A stretch of DNA of 64,000 nucleotides, from the NCBI RefSeq assembly GCF_036421855.1, contig NZ_JAZGOK010000005.1. One strand, 5' to 3'. The notes under the pieces are model-generated. The model was given only the letters and a program-made list of their open reading frames with translations, was not told the origin of the DNA and did no database searches. A program made the translations under genes and the position numbers. Below are positions 1 through 7,870 of the stretch, piece by piece (the first letter of the stretch is position 1; each line of letters starts with the position of its first letter). This DNA comes from Georgenia_B sunbinii (GTDB lineage Bacteria; Actinomycetota; Actinomycetes; Actinomycetales; Actinomycetaceae).

Positions 1-1
1 G

Positions 2-343
2 TTCTCGCGGCTGTGCCTGGTCGCGCTGCCGATGCCGTTCCTCGCCTCGAGCTTCGGCTGGATCTTCACCGAGATGGGCCGCCAGCCGTGGGTGGTGCAC
101 CCCAACCCGGCCAACCCGGTCGACAAGGTCATGCTGCTCACCACCGACGGCGTCTCCACGGTGGTCCCGGCGGGCCAGGTGCTCACCTCGCTCATCGCGT
201 TCACGCTGCTGTACGCGGCACTCGGCGTCGTGTGGTTCGCGCTCATCCGTCGTTACGTCCTCGAGGGCGTGGAACCGATCGACCCGGTCGACGACGACGA
301 GGACGACGACGCACCCGCCCCCACCCTGTCGTTCGCCTACTGA
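2..343 (+). CDS. cydA: Cytochrome bd ubiquinol oxidase subunit I, C-terminal part (partial)
   Basis: This is the 3' end of cydA, about the last 113 residues; the 5' part lies before the window. CydA carries the haems and quinol-oxidising site of the bd-type terminal oxidase in the cytoplasmic membrane. The motif GWIFTEMGRQPW, encoded near positions 56-91, is the conserved periplasm-side stretch of subunit I. It is followed by a hydrophobic helix (TSLIAFTLLYAALGVVWFAL) and a very acidic tail of Asp/Glu residues. cydB begins 20 bp downstream behind a GAGGAG ribosome site, so the two are co-transcribed. The reading frame is open from base 2 and ends with TGA. Confidence 0.95.
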   Translation, partial: FSRLCLVALPMPFLASSFGWIFTEMGRQPWVVHPNPANPVDKVMLLTTDGVSTVVPAGQVLTSLIAFTLLYAALGVVWFALIRRYVLEGVEPIDPVDDDEDDDAPAPTLSFAY

Positions 344-362
344 CCGGACCGAGGAGAAGACC

Positions 363-1448
363 ATGGATCTGCCACTGCTGTGGTTCGGGCTCATCGCCGT
401 GCTGTGGGCCGGCTACTTCGTCCTCGAGGGGTTCGACTTCGGGGTCGGGATGCTGCTGCGCACCTTCGCCCGGGACGAGCGCGAGCGCCGGGTGCTGCTG
501 CGCACCATCGGCCCGGTGTGGGACGGCAACGAGGTGTGGCTGCTCACCGCCGGCGGTGCCACCTTCGCGGCGTTCCCGGAGTGGTACGCGACGATGTTCT
601 CCGGCTTCTACCTGCCGCTGCTCATCATCCTGCTCGCGCTCATCGTGCGGGTCTGCGCCCTGGAGTGGCGCGCCAAGATCAATGACGTGCGGTGGCGCAA
701 CCGGTGGGACGTCGCGCTGACCTTCGGCTCCTGGGTGCCCGCGCTGCTGTGGGGAGTGGCGTTCGCCAACCTCGTGCAGGGCATGGAGATCGAGGTCATC
801 GACGGCAACCACCAGCTCACCGGCGGCTTCTTCTCGCTGCTGACGCCGTTCACGCTGCTCGGCGGCGCGATGACGCTGCTCCTCTTCCTCACCCACGGCA
901 CGGTGTTCGTCGCGCTGAAGACCGCCGGCGAGGTCCACGACCGGGCGGCCACGCTGGCCAAGCGGCTGGCGGTGCCCTCGGCCGCCGTCGTCGTGGTCTG
1001 GCTGCTGTGGGCGCAGCTGTTGTTCTCCGACAACCTCGTCTCGTTGGTCCCCCTGGCGCTCGCCGCCGCCGGGGTGCTCGGCGCGATCGCCGCGACCCTC
1101 CGCGAGCGCGATGGGTGGGCGTTCGTGCTCCACGCCGTCGCGATCCTCGCCGTCGTCGGTTTCATGTTCACCGCGATGTTCCCCCACGTGATGCCGTCCT
1201 CGCTCGACCCGTCGGCGTCGCTGAGCATCGCCGGCGCGGCCGCCTCGCCCGCGACGCTCACCGTGATGAGCATCGTCGCGCTGTTCTTCGTGCCGGTCGT
1301 GCTCGGCTACCAGGGCTGGACGTACTGGGTGTTCCGCAAGCGGGTGTGGGCGAGCGACATCGTCGGCGACGAGGGGCTGCACCCGAGCGACGTCCGCACC
1401 TTCGAGGACGCCGCGGCGCCCACGGCGCCCGGGCCCGAGGCGCGCTAG
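363..1448 (+). CDS. cydB: Cytochrome bd ubiquinol oxidase subunit II
   Basis: CydB (361 aa) is the second integral subunit of the bd-type quinol oxidase, which reduces O2 to water with high affinity. The N-terminus has the family signature EGFDFGVGMLLR, followed by GPVWDGNEVWLLTAGGA and about eight hydrophobic helices. Length is normal for the short actinobacterial form. The ATG sits 5-6 bp after GAGGAGAAG. Its stop codon TAG abuts the GTG start of cydD directly, indicating translational coupling within a cydABDC operon. Confidence 0.97.
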   Translation: MDLPLLWFGLIAVLWAGYFVLEGFDFGVGMLLRTFARDERERRVLLRTIGPVWDGNEVWLLTAGGATFAAFPEWYATMFSGFYLPLLIILLALIVRVCALEWRAKINDVRWRNRWDVALTFGSWVPALLWGVAFANLVQGMEIEVIDGNHQLTGGFFSLLTPFTLLGGAMTLLLFLTHGTVFVALKTAGEVHDRAATLAKRLAVPSAAVVVVWLLWAQLLFSDNLVSLVPLALAAAGVLGAIAATLRERDGWAFVLHAVAILAVVGFMFTAMFPHVMPSSLDPSASLSIAGAAASPATLTVMSIVALFFVPVVLGYQGWTYWVFRKRVWASDIVGDEGLHPSDVRTFEDAAAPTAPGPEAR

Positions 1449-3221
1449 GTGCGACCGCTCGATCCCCGGCTGCTGCGCCACGCCACCGCGACCCGCCGCT
1501 ACATCGCGCTCACCGCGACGACCGGGCTGGTGCTGGCCGCGCTGGTCGTGGCGCAGGCGCTGCTCATCGCCCACGCCGTCGCACCGGTGATCGACGGCGA
1601 CGCCGGCTGGGCCGAGGCCGCGCCGCTCGCCGGCGGGCTGGTGCTGGTGGTCGTGACGCGGGTGCTGGTGACGGTGCTGCGGGAGTCGCTGGCGCACCGG
1701 GCGGCCCGCGACGTCGTCGCCGAGCTGCGCTCAGCGGTGCTCGACCGCGCGGTGGCGCTGGGTCCGCGCGCGATCCCGGAGAGCCGGGAGCTGAGCACGC
1801 TGGTCACCCGCGGCCTGGACGACCTCGAGCCGTACTTCGTGCGCTACCTCCCCCAGCTGCTGCTCGCCGCGACGCTCACGCCGGCCACGCTGGTGGTGAT
1901 CCTCGGCCTGGACCTGTGGTCGGCGGTGATCGTCGCCGGCACCATCCCGCTCATCCCGGTGTTCATGTGGCTCATCGGGGTGCTCACCCAGCGCCACGCC
2001 GACGAGCGGCTCACCGCGATGCAGCGGCTCGGCGCCCAGCTGCTCGACCTGCTCGCCGGGCTCAGCACCCTCAAGGCGCTGGGCCGCGAGCACGGTCCCG
2101 CGCGGCGGGCGCGCGAGCTGGGGCAGGCCTACACCCGCACGACGATGGGCACGCTGCGGGTGGCGTTCCTCTCCGGCGCGGTACTGGAGTTCCTCGCCTC
2201 GATCGCCGTCGCGCTCGTCGCGGTGACCATCGGTACCCGGCTCGTCTACGGCGGGCTGGACCTCACCACCGCGATGGCCGTCCTCATGCTCGCCCCGGAG
2301 GCCTACCGCCCGATCCGCGAGGTCGGGGCGCAGTTCCACGCCTCCGCCGACGGGCTCGCCGCCGCGGAGAAGGCGTTCGCGGTGCTCGAGCGCCCGCTGC
2401 CCGCCGCCGGGACGCTGACCGCGCCGGCGGTCGGCTCACTGGTGCTCGAGGACGTCGCGGTGCGGGCGCCCGGACGCGACCTGCTGGCGCCCGCCGGGGT
2501 GTCGGCCCGGGTGCGACGAGGGCGGATCACCGCGCTCGTCGGGCCGTCGGGCGGTGGGAAGACGACGACGGCGCTCGTCGCGCTCGGCCTGCTGCGGCCG
2601 GACGCCGGGCGGGTGCTGCTCGTGCCCGACGGCGGGGGTGCGAGGGCGGGGGCGGGTGCGGGCGCGGGGGCGGGGCTCGATCTCGTCGACGTCGACCCGG
2701 GATCCTGGCACCGCCAGGTGACCTGGGTGCCGCAACGACCGGTCCTCACCCCCGGCACGATCGCCGAGGCGGTGCTCGGCGCCGGCCGGCCGGTCGACGA
2801 CCGAGCCCGGGAGGCCGCCCGCGCGAGCGGGCTGGCCGAGGTGCTCGCGACGCTGCCCGACGGCTGGCAGACGGCGGTCGGTCACGGCGGCGCCGGTCTG
2901 TCCCTCGGGCAGCGGCAGCGGATCGCGCTCGCCCGCGCGCTGCTCACCGACACCCCGTTCGTCGTCCTCGACGAGCCCACCGCCCACCTCGACGCCGCCA
3001 GCGAGCAGCATGTGCTCGACGTCGTCGCCGAGCTGCGCGACGCCGGCCGCGCGGTGCTCGTCATCGCCCACCGACCGCGGCTCGTCGCGCTCGCCGACGA
3101 CGTTGTCGAGGTCCGCAGCGCCCGGATCGCCTCCGGAGACAGCGACGACGTGACACCGGTGGGTGCGCGTGCGGGTGCGGGTGCGGGTGCGGCAGGACCC
3201 CGCGCGGAGGACTCGCGATGA
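1449..3221 (+). CDS. cydD: Heterodimeric ABC exporter CydDC, CydD subunit
   Basis: CydD (590 aa) is half of the CydDC ABC exporter needed for cytochrome bd assembly, known in other bacteria to move thiols or haem-related substrates across the membrane. An N-terminal six-helix transmembrane domain precedes an ATPase domain with Walker A GPSGGGKTTT, signature LSLGQRQR and Walker B FVVLDEPTAHLD. Two simple Ala/Gly/Arg repeat stretches made of GCGGGT-type hexamers occur: one in the ATPase domain (about 2632-2675, GARAGAGAGAG) and one at the C-terminus (about 3160-3192). The GTG start follows the cydB stop without a gap. The end overlaps the cydC start as ATGA. Confidence 0.95.
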   Translation: MRPLDPRLLRHATATRRYIALTATTGLVLAALVVAQALLIAHAVAPVIDGDAGWAEAAPLAGGLVLVVVTRVLVTVLRESLAHRAARDVVAELRSAVLDRAVALGPRAIPESRELSTLVTRGLDDLEPYFVRYLPQLLLAATLTPATLVVILGLDLWSAVIVAGTIPLIPVFMWLIGVLTQRHADERLTAMQRLGAQLLDLLAGLSTLKALGREHGPARRARELGQAYTRTTMGTLRVAFLSGAVLEFLASIAVALVAVTIGTRLVYGGLDLTTAMAVLMLAPEAYRPIREVGAQFHASADGLAAAEKAFAVLERPLPAAGTLTAPAVGSLVLEDVAVRAPGRDLLAPAGVSARVRRGRITALVGPSGGGKTTTALVALGLLRPDAGRVLLVPDGGGARAGAGAGAGAGLDLVDVDPGSWHRQVTWVPQRPVLTPGTIAEAVLGAGRPVDDRAREAARASGLAEVLATLPDGWQTAVGHGGAGLSLGQRQRIALARALLTDTPFVVLDEPTAHLDAASEQHVLDVVAELRDAGRAVLVIAHRPRLVALADDVVEVRSARIASGDSDDVTPVGARAGAGAGAAGPRAEDSR

Positions 3222-5257
3222 ACCAGCTGCTCGACGCCCAGGATCGTGCGGCACTGCGACGCGCGATCACCCTCCTCGACCTCGACCGGGGCCGGCTGGC
3301 CCTCGCGGTGCTGGCGGGGGCGGCCGGCCTGGGCAGCGCCGTCGGGCTCTCCGCGGTCGCCGCCTGGCTGATCGCCCGCGCGTCTCAGATGCCGTCGGTG
3401 CTGGAGCTGACCGTCGCCTCCGTAGCGGTGCGGATGTTCGGCATCTCCCGTGGTGTCATGCGGTACGTCGAGCGCCTCGCGTCGCACGACGTCGCGCTGC
3501 GCGGCATGGCCTCGCTGCGCGAGCGGGTCTACACCACGCTGGCCGACGCCCCGACCGACACCGTCGCCGGGCTGCGGCGAGGCGATCTGCTCGCCCGGAC
3601 CGGCGGCGACGTCGACGCGGTCGGCGACGTCGTCGTGCGCGCCCTGCTGCCCGCTGCGGTGGCCGCCGTCGTCGGGGTCGGCACCGTCGTCCTCGTGGGC
3701 TGGCTGCACCTGGGGATCGGTGCGGTGCTCGCCAGCTGCCTGCTGCTCGCCGGGGTGGTGGGACCGATGCTCGCGATGCGGGCCGCGCGGCTCGACGAGC
3801 TCGCGCAGGTGACCGCGCGCGGCGACCTCGCGGCGATGTCGATGACGATGCTCGACGGTGGCGCGGAGCTGACCGTCGCCGGCCGGTTGCCGCAGGCGCG
3901 GGCCGCGCTGCGTGACACCGAGGACCGGATCGCCCGCGCGAAGGACGCCGCCGCTCGGCCTGCTGCCCTGGCCGCCGGGATCGACCAGCTTGCGACGGGG
4001 ATCGCGGTGCTCGCCGCGATCGTGCTCGGCATCGGCGCCACGATGGCCGGCACCATGGTCCCGGTGGAGCTCGCGGTGGTCGTGCTGACCCCGCTGGCCG
4101 CGTTCGAGGGCACAGCCCTGCTCGGCCCCGCAGCGATCCAGCTCGTCCGCTCCGCCGGCGCCGCCCGCCGCGTCCTCGCCCTCCTCACCCCCACCATCAC
4201 CGACAGCAGACTTGTCACCGACAGCAGGATTGTTCCCGACAGCAGACTTGTCGCCGACAGCAGACTTGTCACCGACAGCAGGATTACCCCCGACAGCAGA
4301 CTTGTCACCGACAGCGGGATTACCCCCGACAGCAGGATTACCAGCGACAGCAGGATTGTCAGCAACGCTTCTCAGCCAACGTCATCGCAGCCAGCAGATG
4401 GAGGCGCGGGGACAAGTCAGCTCTCGGCGACAAGTCAGCTCTCGGCGACAACCCCGCTCTCGGCGACAAGTCAGCTCTCGGGGACTCGGCTGGGCGTGGG
4501 GTGGTCGCGGGGCGGGGTGGTCGCCGAGGGGATCGACATCGACCTCTCCCCCGGACGGAGCATCGCCGTCGTCGGGCCGAGCGGGATCGGCAAGACGACC
4601 CTGCTCCTCACCCTCGCCGGGCTCATCGCGCCACGTGGTGGGAGCGTCCGCCTCAACGGCCGGCCGGTCGCCGAGCTCGAGCGGACTGAGGTGAGCCGCG
4701 CCGTCGTCCTCACCGCCGAGGATGCGCACGTCTTCGCGACGACGGTGCTGGAGAACCTGCGGGTCGCGCGCGGCGACGTCGGCCCGGACGAGGCCGCTGA
4801 GCTGCTCGAGCGCGCCGGGCTCGGTCGCTGGCTCGCCGCGCTGCCCGACGGCCTGGACACCATGCTCGCGCCGGACGCCACGTCGCTGTCCGGCGGCGAG
4901 CGGCGGCGCCTGCTGCTCGCCCGCGCGCTGGCGAGCCGCGCACCGCTGCTGCTCCTCGACGAGCCGGGCGAGCACCTCGACCCCGCCACCGCGGACCGCC
5001 TCGTGACCGATCTCCTCACCACCGCGGACACCGAGCGGGGCGTCCTGCTCGTCACCCACCGGCTCAGCCCGCTCGCCGCGGCCGACGAGGTCCTCCTCCT
5101 CGGCCGCCCGGGCGACGCTCGTCCCGACGACGCTCGTCCCGACGACGCTCGCGCCCGGGAAGCCGCTCCCGCGACAGTCCTCGCCCGCGGCCCGCACGCC
5201 CGCCTCCTCGCCACGGTGCCGGCCTACCGGTGGGCGGTCGAGCAGGAGTCGGGCTGA
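3218..5257 (+). CDS. cydC: Heterodimeric ABC exporter CydDC, CydC subunit, with an in-frame repeat insertion
   Basis: CydC (679 aa) pairs with CydD. Residues 1 to about 325 form the transmembrane domain. The ATPase has Walker A GPSGIGKTT, signature LSGGERRR and Walker B LLLLDEPGEHLD; the residue after Pro is Gly rather than the usual Thr/Ser. Between the two domains (about residues 329-423) lies an insert not expected in the family. It consists of nine 6-residue units of DSRLVT/DSRIVP type, a short linker, then four TSQLSA-type units, encoded by the 18-bp repeats at 4202-4363 and 4411-4482. A second short repeat (ARPDD) sits near the C-terminus. The ATG overlaps the cydD stop. An alternative upstream start in the same frame is unlikely because it would overlay cydD. 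Confidence 0.95.
   Translation: MNQLLDAQDRAALRRAITLLDLDRGRLALAVLAGAAGLGSAVGLSAVAAWLIARASQMPSVLELTVASVAVRMFGISRGVMRYVERLASHDVALRGMASLRERVYTTLADAPTDTVAGLRRGDLLARTGGDVDAVGDVVVRALLPAAVAAVVGVGTVVLVGWLHLGIGAVLASCLLLAGVVGPMLAMRAARLDELAQVTARGDLAAMSMTMLDGGAELTVAGRLPQARAALRDTEDRIARAKDAAARPAALAAGIDQLATGIAVLAAIVLGIGATMAGTMVPVELAVVVLTPLAAFEGTALLGPAAIQLVRSAGAARRVLALLTPTITDSRLVTDSRIVPDSRLVADSRLVTDSRITPDSRLVTDSGITPDSRITSDSRIVSNASQPTSSQPADGGAGTSQLSATSQLSATTPLSATSQLSGTRLGVGWSRGGVVAEGIDIDLSPGRSIAVVGPSGIGKTTLLLTLAGLIAPRGGSVRLNGRPVAELERTEVSRAVVLTAEDAHVFATTVLENLRVARGDVGPDEAAELLERAGLGRWLAALPDGLDTMLAPDATSLSGGERRRLLLARALASRAPLLLLDEPGEHLDPATADRLVTDLLTTADTERGVLLVTHRLSPLAAADEVLLLGRPGDARPDDARPDDARAREAAPATVLARGPHARLLATVPAYRWAVEQESG
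4202..4363 (+). repeat. 18-bp tandem repeat array, nine units, orientation B (in cydC)
   Basis: Nine adjacent 18-bp units begin GACAGCAGACTTGTCACC. The variable bases are CAGACTTGTC versus CAGGATTGTC or CAGGATTACC. Each is in frame in cydC and adds six residues (DSRLVT type). The unit is the reverse complement of the orientation A units seen from 4411. Confidence 0.95.
4411..4482 (+). repeat. 18-bp tandem repeat array, four units, orientation A (in cydC)
   Basis: Four units of GACAAGTCAGCTCTCGGC type, inverted relative to the 4202-4363 array and separated from it by 47 bp of non-repeat sequence. They are translated in another phase of the unit (TSQLSA). Together the two arrays form a long imperfect inverted repeat that could fold as a large stem-loop. 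Confidence 0.93.
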
Positions 5258-5321
5258 GCGCCGGCCAACCGTCACGGGGCACACTTGTCACCGTCCAGGC
5301 ACGGCGAGCAGAGGGATACCG

Positions 5322-7013
5322 ATGAGCACGACGAGCGAACGGCGGGCCGAGCTGCTCGGCGCCGCCCTCGGCCTGACGTCCACCCTCGACCTCGACACCG
5401 TCCTCGAGGGCCTCGTCGACAGCGGCGCCTCGCTCACCGGTGCCGCCTACGCGGCCATCGCGGTGCTCGACAACCGCGGCGCGATCTCCACCTTCGTGCA
5501 GCACGGCATCGCCCCGCAGACCGAGGCACTGCTCGAGCGGCCGCACGGCGGCACCGGACTGCTCAGCGCGATCCCGACCGATGGCTACGTCATCGTCGAC
5601 TCCATCGAGGACGACCCGGCCTTCGGCGGCTGGCCCGAGCACCACCCGCGGATGACGAACTTCCTCGGCGTCCCCGTCCGGGTCCGCGAGCAGGTCTTCG
5701 GTCAGCTCTACCTCGCCGACAAGTCCGGCGGCTTCACCGCCGACGACGCCCACGTCATCGAGCAGCTGGCCACCGCCGCCGCGGTGGCGGTCATCAACGC
5801 TCGCCGGTACTCCGACGCCCGCAACCGCGAGCGCTGGGTGGCGGTCAGCCAGGCGATCACCACCAAGCTGCTCAGCGGCGCCGACGAGGAGGAGGCGCTG
5901 GCGATGATCGCCGCCGAGGTCCGCGAGGTCGCCGACGCCGACGCCGCGCTCATCGTGCTGCCGTCGGTCGGGGACACCTGGGCCTGCGAGATCGCCGACG
6001 GCGCCGGCAGCGAGGACATCATCGGTGCCGTGTTCCCGCCGGAGGGCCGGGCGCTGACCGTGCTCGCCAACGGCGTCGGGATGATCGTCGACTCGATGTC
6101 GCGCGCCCGCTCGCTGCGCGTGCCGCAGCTGGGCAGGTACGGCCCGGCCCTGTACGCGCCGATGATCTCCCAGGGCACCGGCCTGGGTGTGCTCATCCTG
6201 CTGCGGTTCCAGGGCGCGACGGAGTTCACCGAGGCCGAGCTCGGCATGGGCGAGGCGGTCGCTGCCCAGGCCACCCTCGCCCTCGAGCTGGCTGCCGCCC
6301 GGCACGCCCAGGACGTCACGTCGCTGCTCGAGGAACGCCAGCGGATCTCCCGCGACCTCCACGACCTCGCCATCCAGCAGCTCTTCGCCACCGGGATGCA
6401 GCTGGAGACCGCCCGGGTGGCGGCCACCGCCGAGCCGCGGACCTCGTGGCTGGCGCCGACCCTCGAGGAGGCGCTGACGAGTGTCGACGAGAGCGTGCGG
6501 CAGATCCGGTCGATCGTGCACTCGCTGCGCGAGCCGGACACCGCCGTCGGGCTCGTCGAGCGGCTGCGCCGGGAGGCCTCGCTCGCCCGCACCGGCCTCG
6601 GCTTCGCGCCGTCGCTGCTCATCGCGATCGACGGGGTCGACGTCGGTGGCGGGGACAGCGTCGAGGTCGAGTCATCCTCCGCGCCAAGCCCGCACGAGAC
6701 GGTCGACGCCAGGGTCGACGACGACATCGCCGACGACGTCGTCGCCGTGGTCCGTGAGGGGCTGGCCAACGCCGCCCGGCACGCCCGGGCGTCCTCGGTG
6801 CAGGTACGGGTCGACGTCCGCGGCGCCGGACCGCTCGGGCAGGTGGCCGTGGCCGTGGCGGACGACGGCGCGGGCGTCGACCGTCGTTCGGCGCGGCGCT
6901 CCGGCCTGGACAACCTCGCGGTCCGTGCCCGCCGCCATGGCGGCACCTTCTCGCTCGGCACCACCGCGACGGGCAGCGGCACGCTGCTGTCCTGGCAGGT
7001 CCCGCTGGGCTGA
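5322..7013 (+). CDS. GAF-domain sensor histidine kinase, DevS/DosS-like
   Basis: A 563-aa soluble histidine kinase. Two GAF domains (about residues 15-165 and 180-325) are followed by a HisKA_3 dimerisation domain with ERQRISRDLHDLAIQQLF (phosphorylated His near 345) and an HATPase domain containing REGLANAARHARA, DDGAGV and SGLDNLAVRA. The first GAF has PEHHPRMTNFLGVPVRV near residues 105-121, closely matching the same stretch of mycobacterial DevS/DosS, whose GAF-A binds haem. Sensing O2, NO or redox is therefore plausible but not proven. Proximity to the cyd operon fits a respiration role. The start ATG follows GAGGGA. The likely partner regulator is encoded convergently at 7168-7821. Confidence 0.88.
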   Translation: MSTTSERRAELLGAALGLTSTLDLDTVLEGLVDSGASLTGAAYAAIAVLDNRGAISTFVQHGIAPQTEALLERPHGGTGLLSAIPTDGYVIVDSIEDDPAFGGWPEHHPRMTNFLGVPVRVREQVFGQLYLADKSGGFTADDAHVIEQLATAAAVAVINARRYSDARNRERWVAVSQAITTKLLSGADEEEALAMIAAEVREVADADAALIVLPSVGDTWACEIADGAGSEDIIGAVFPPEGRALTVLANGVGMIVDSMSRARSLRVPQLGRYGPALYAPMISQGTGLGVLILLRFQGATEFTEAELGMGEAVAAQATLALELAAARHAQDVTSLLEERQRISRDLHDLAIQQLFATGMQLETARVAATAEPRTSWLAPTLEEALTSVDESVRQIRSIVHSLREPDTAVGLVERLRREASLARTGLGFAPSLLIAIDGVDVGGGDSVEVESSSAPSPHETVDARVDDDIADDVVAVVREGLANAARHARASSVQVRVDVRGAGPLGQVAVAVADDGAGVDRRSARRSGLDNLAVRARRHGGTFSLGTTATGSGTLLSWQVPLG

Positions 7014-7031
7014 CGGGCGAACCTGCTCGAG

Positions 7032-7170
7032 GACAATCCTGCTCTCGGCGACAAGCCTGCTGTCGCTGACAATCCCGCTCTCGGCGACAAGCCTGCCGTC
7101 GCTGACAATCCCGCTCTCGGCGACAAGTCTGCTCTCGCGGACAATCCCGCTCTCGGCGACAAGTCTGCTA
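7032..7170 (+). repeat. 18-bp tandem repeat array, orientation A, nearly eight units
   Basis: Seven full units (GACAATCCYGCTCTCGGC alternating with GACAAGYCTGCTGTCGCT types) and a truncated eighth fill almost the whole gap between the convergent kinase and regulator genes. The eighth unit runs into the TAG stop codon of the minus-strand regulator, so the array ends exactly at that gene's 3' end. Confidence 0.95.
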
Positions 7171-7821
7171 GGCGCGCCAGCCTTTGGCGCGCTGGCCGGC
7201 GACCCAGGCGGCCACCTGGGTGCGGCGCTGCAGGCCCATCTTGCTCAGCAGCGAGGTGATGTGGTTCTTGACCGTCTTCTCCGCGACGCCGAGGCGCTCA
7301 CCGATCTCCCGGTTCGGCAGCCCGTCACCGATGAGCTCGAGCACCCGACGCTCGGCGGGCGTGAGGTCGGCGGTGGGGTCGTCGTGGTCGGCGCGGCGAC
7401 GGGTGACGGTCCGCTCGTCCAGCAGCGTACGGCCGGCCGCGACCGCCATGATGACGTCGGCGATCTCGGCGCCCCGCACCGTCTTGAGCAGGTACGCCCG
7501 GGCGCCGGCCTCGAGCGCCGCCGCCAGCGCCTCGTCGTCGTCGAACGACGTGAGGACCACCGAGCGGGCCTGCGGCAGCGACTCCCGGAGCTGGACGATG
7601 ATGTCGATCCCGGTGCCGTCGGGCAGCTGCAGGTCGACGAGCAAGATGTCGGGCGCCACGAGCGGTGCCCGGCGCAGCGTCTCGGCCACCGAGCCGGCCT
7701 CGGCGACGACGGTGAGGCCGTCGGCGCGGTCGACAATCTCCGCGATGCCGCGGCGGACGATCTCGTGGTCGTCGATGATCATGACGCGGATGTCGGGGGC
7801 CGACGTGGGAGTGGTGGACAC
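7168..7821 (-). CDS. NarL/FixJ-family response regulator (DevR-like)
   Basis: A 217-aa response regulator. The receiver domain has IRVMIIDDHEIVRRG (acidic pair), ILLVDLQLPDGTG with the phospho-acceptor Asp, VVLTSFDDDEA and a Lys in YLLKTVRG. The C-terminal LuxR-type helix-turn-helix contains LTPAERRVLELIGDGLPNRE and KTVKNHITSLLSKMG. The GTG start at 7819-7821 is preferred over upstream in-frame codons because it directly precedes the receiver domain. It is probably the partner of the kinase at 5322-7013, arranged tail to tail with it, which is unusual for a cognate pair. The stop codon coincides with the last repeat unit of the 7032-7170 array. Confidence 0.9.
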   Translation of the reverse strand: MSTTPTSAPDIRVMIIDDHEIVRRGIAEIVDRADGLTVVAEAGSVAETLRRAPLVAPDILLVDLQLPDGTGIDIIVQLRESLPQARSVVLTSFDDDEALAAALEAGARAYLLKTVRGAEIADVIMAVAAGRTLLDERTVTRRRADHDDPTADLTPAERRVLELIGDGLPNREIGERLGVAEKTVKNHITSLLSKMGLQRRTQVAAWVAGQRAKGWRA

Positions 7822-7870
7822 AGCGCAGAGCCTATCCGGCCGGCCGACGGCCAGACCGTAGCCTCGACGG

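Noticed and set aside
2632..2675. GCGGGT-type hexamer run in cydD as a member of the 18-bp family
   Set aside because: Lacks the GACA/TGTC core; it is a simple Ala/Gly repeat.
692..3217. Very long plus-strand frame continuous with cydC
   Set aside because: It overlies cydB and cydD in another phase; its residues are Arg/Ala/Gly-rich shadow sequence. The real cydC start is the ATG at 3218.
4202..4482. Possible CRISPR array
   Set aside because: Units are contiguous 18-bp repeats without unique spacers, lie in coding frames, and no cas genes are near.
5285..6757. Long Arg-rich plus-strand frame overlapping the histidine kinase
   Set aside because: Shadow of the kinase gene in another phase; no domain and atypical composition.
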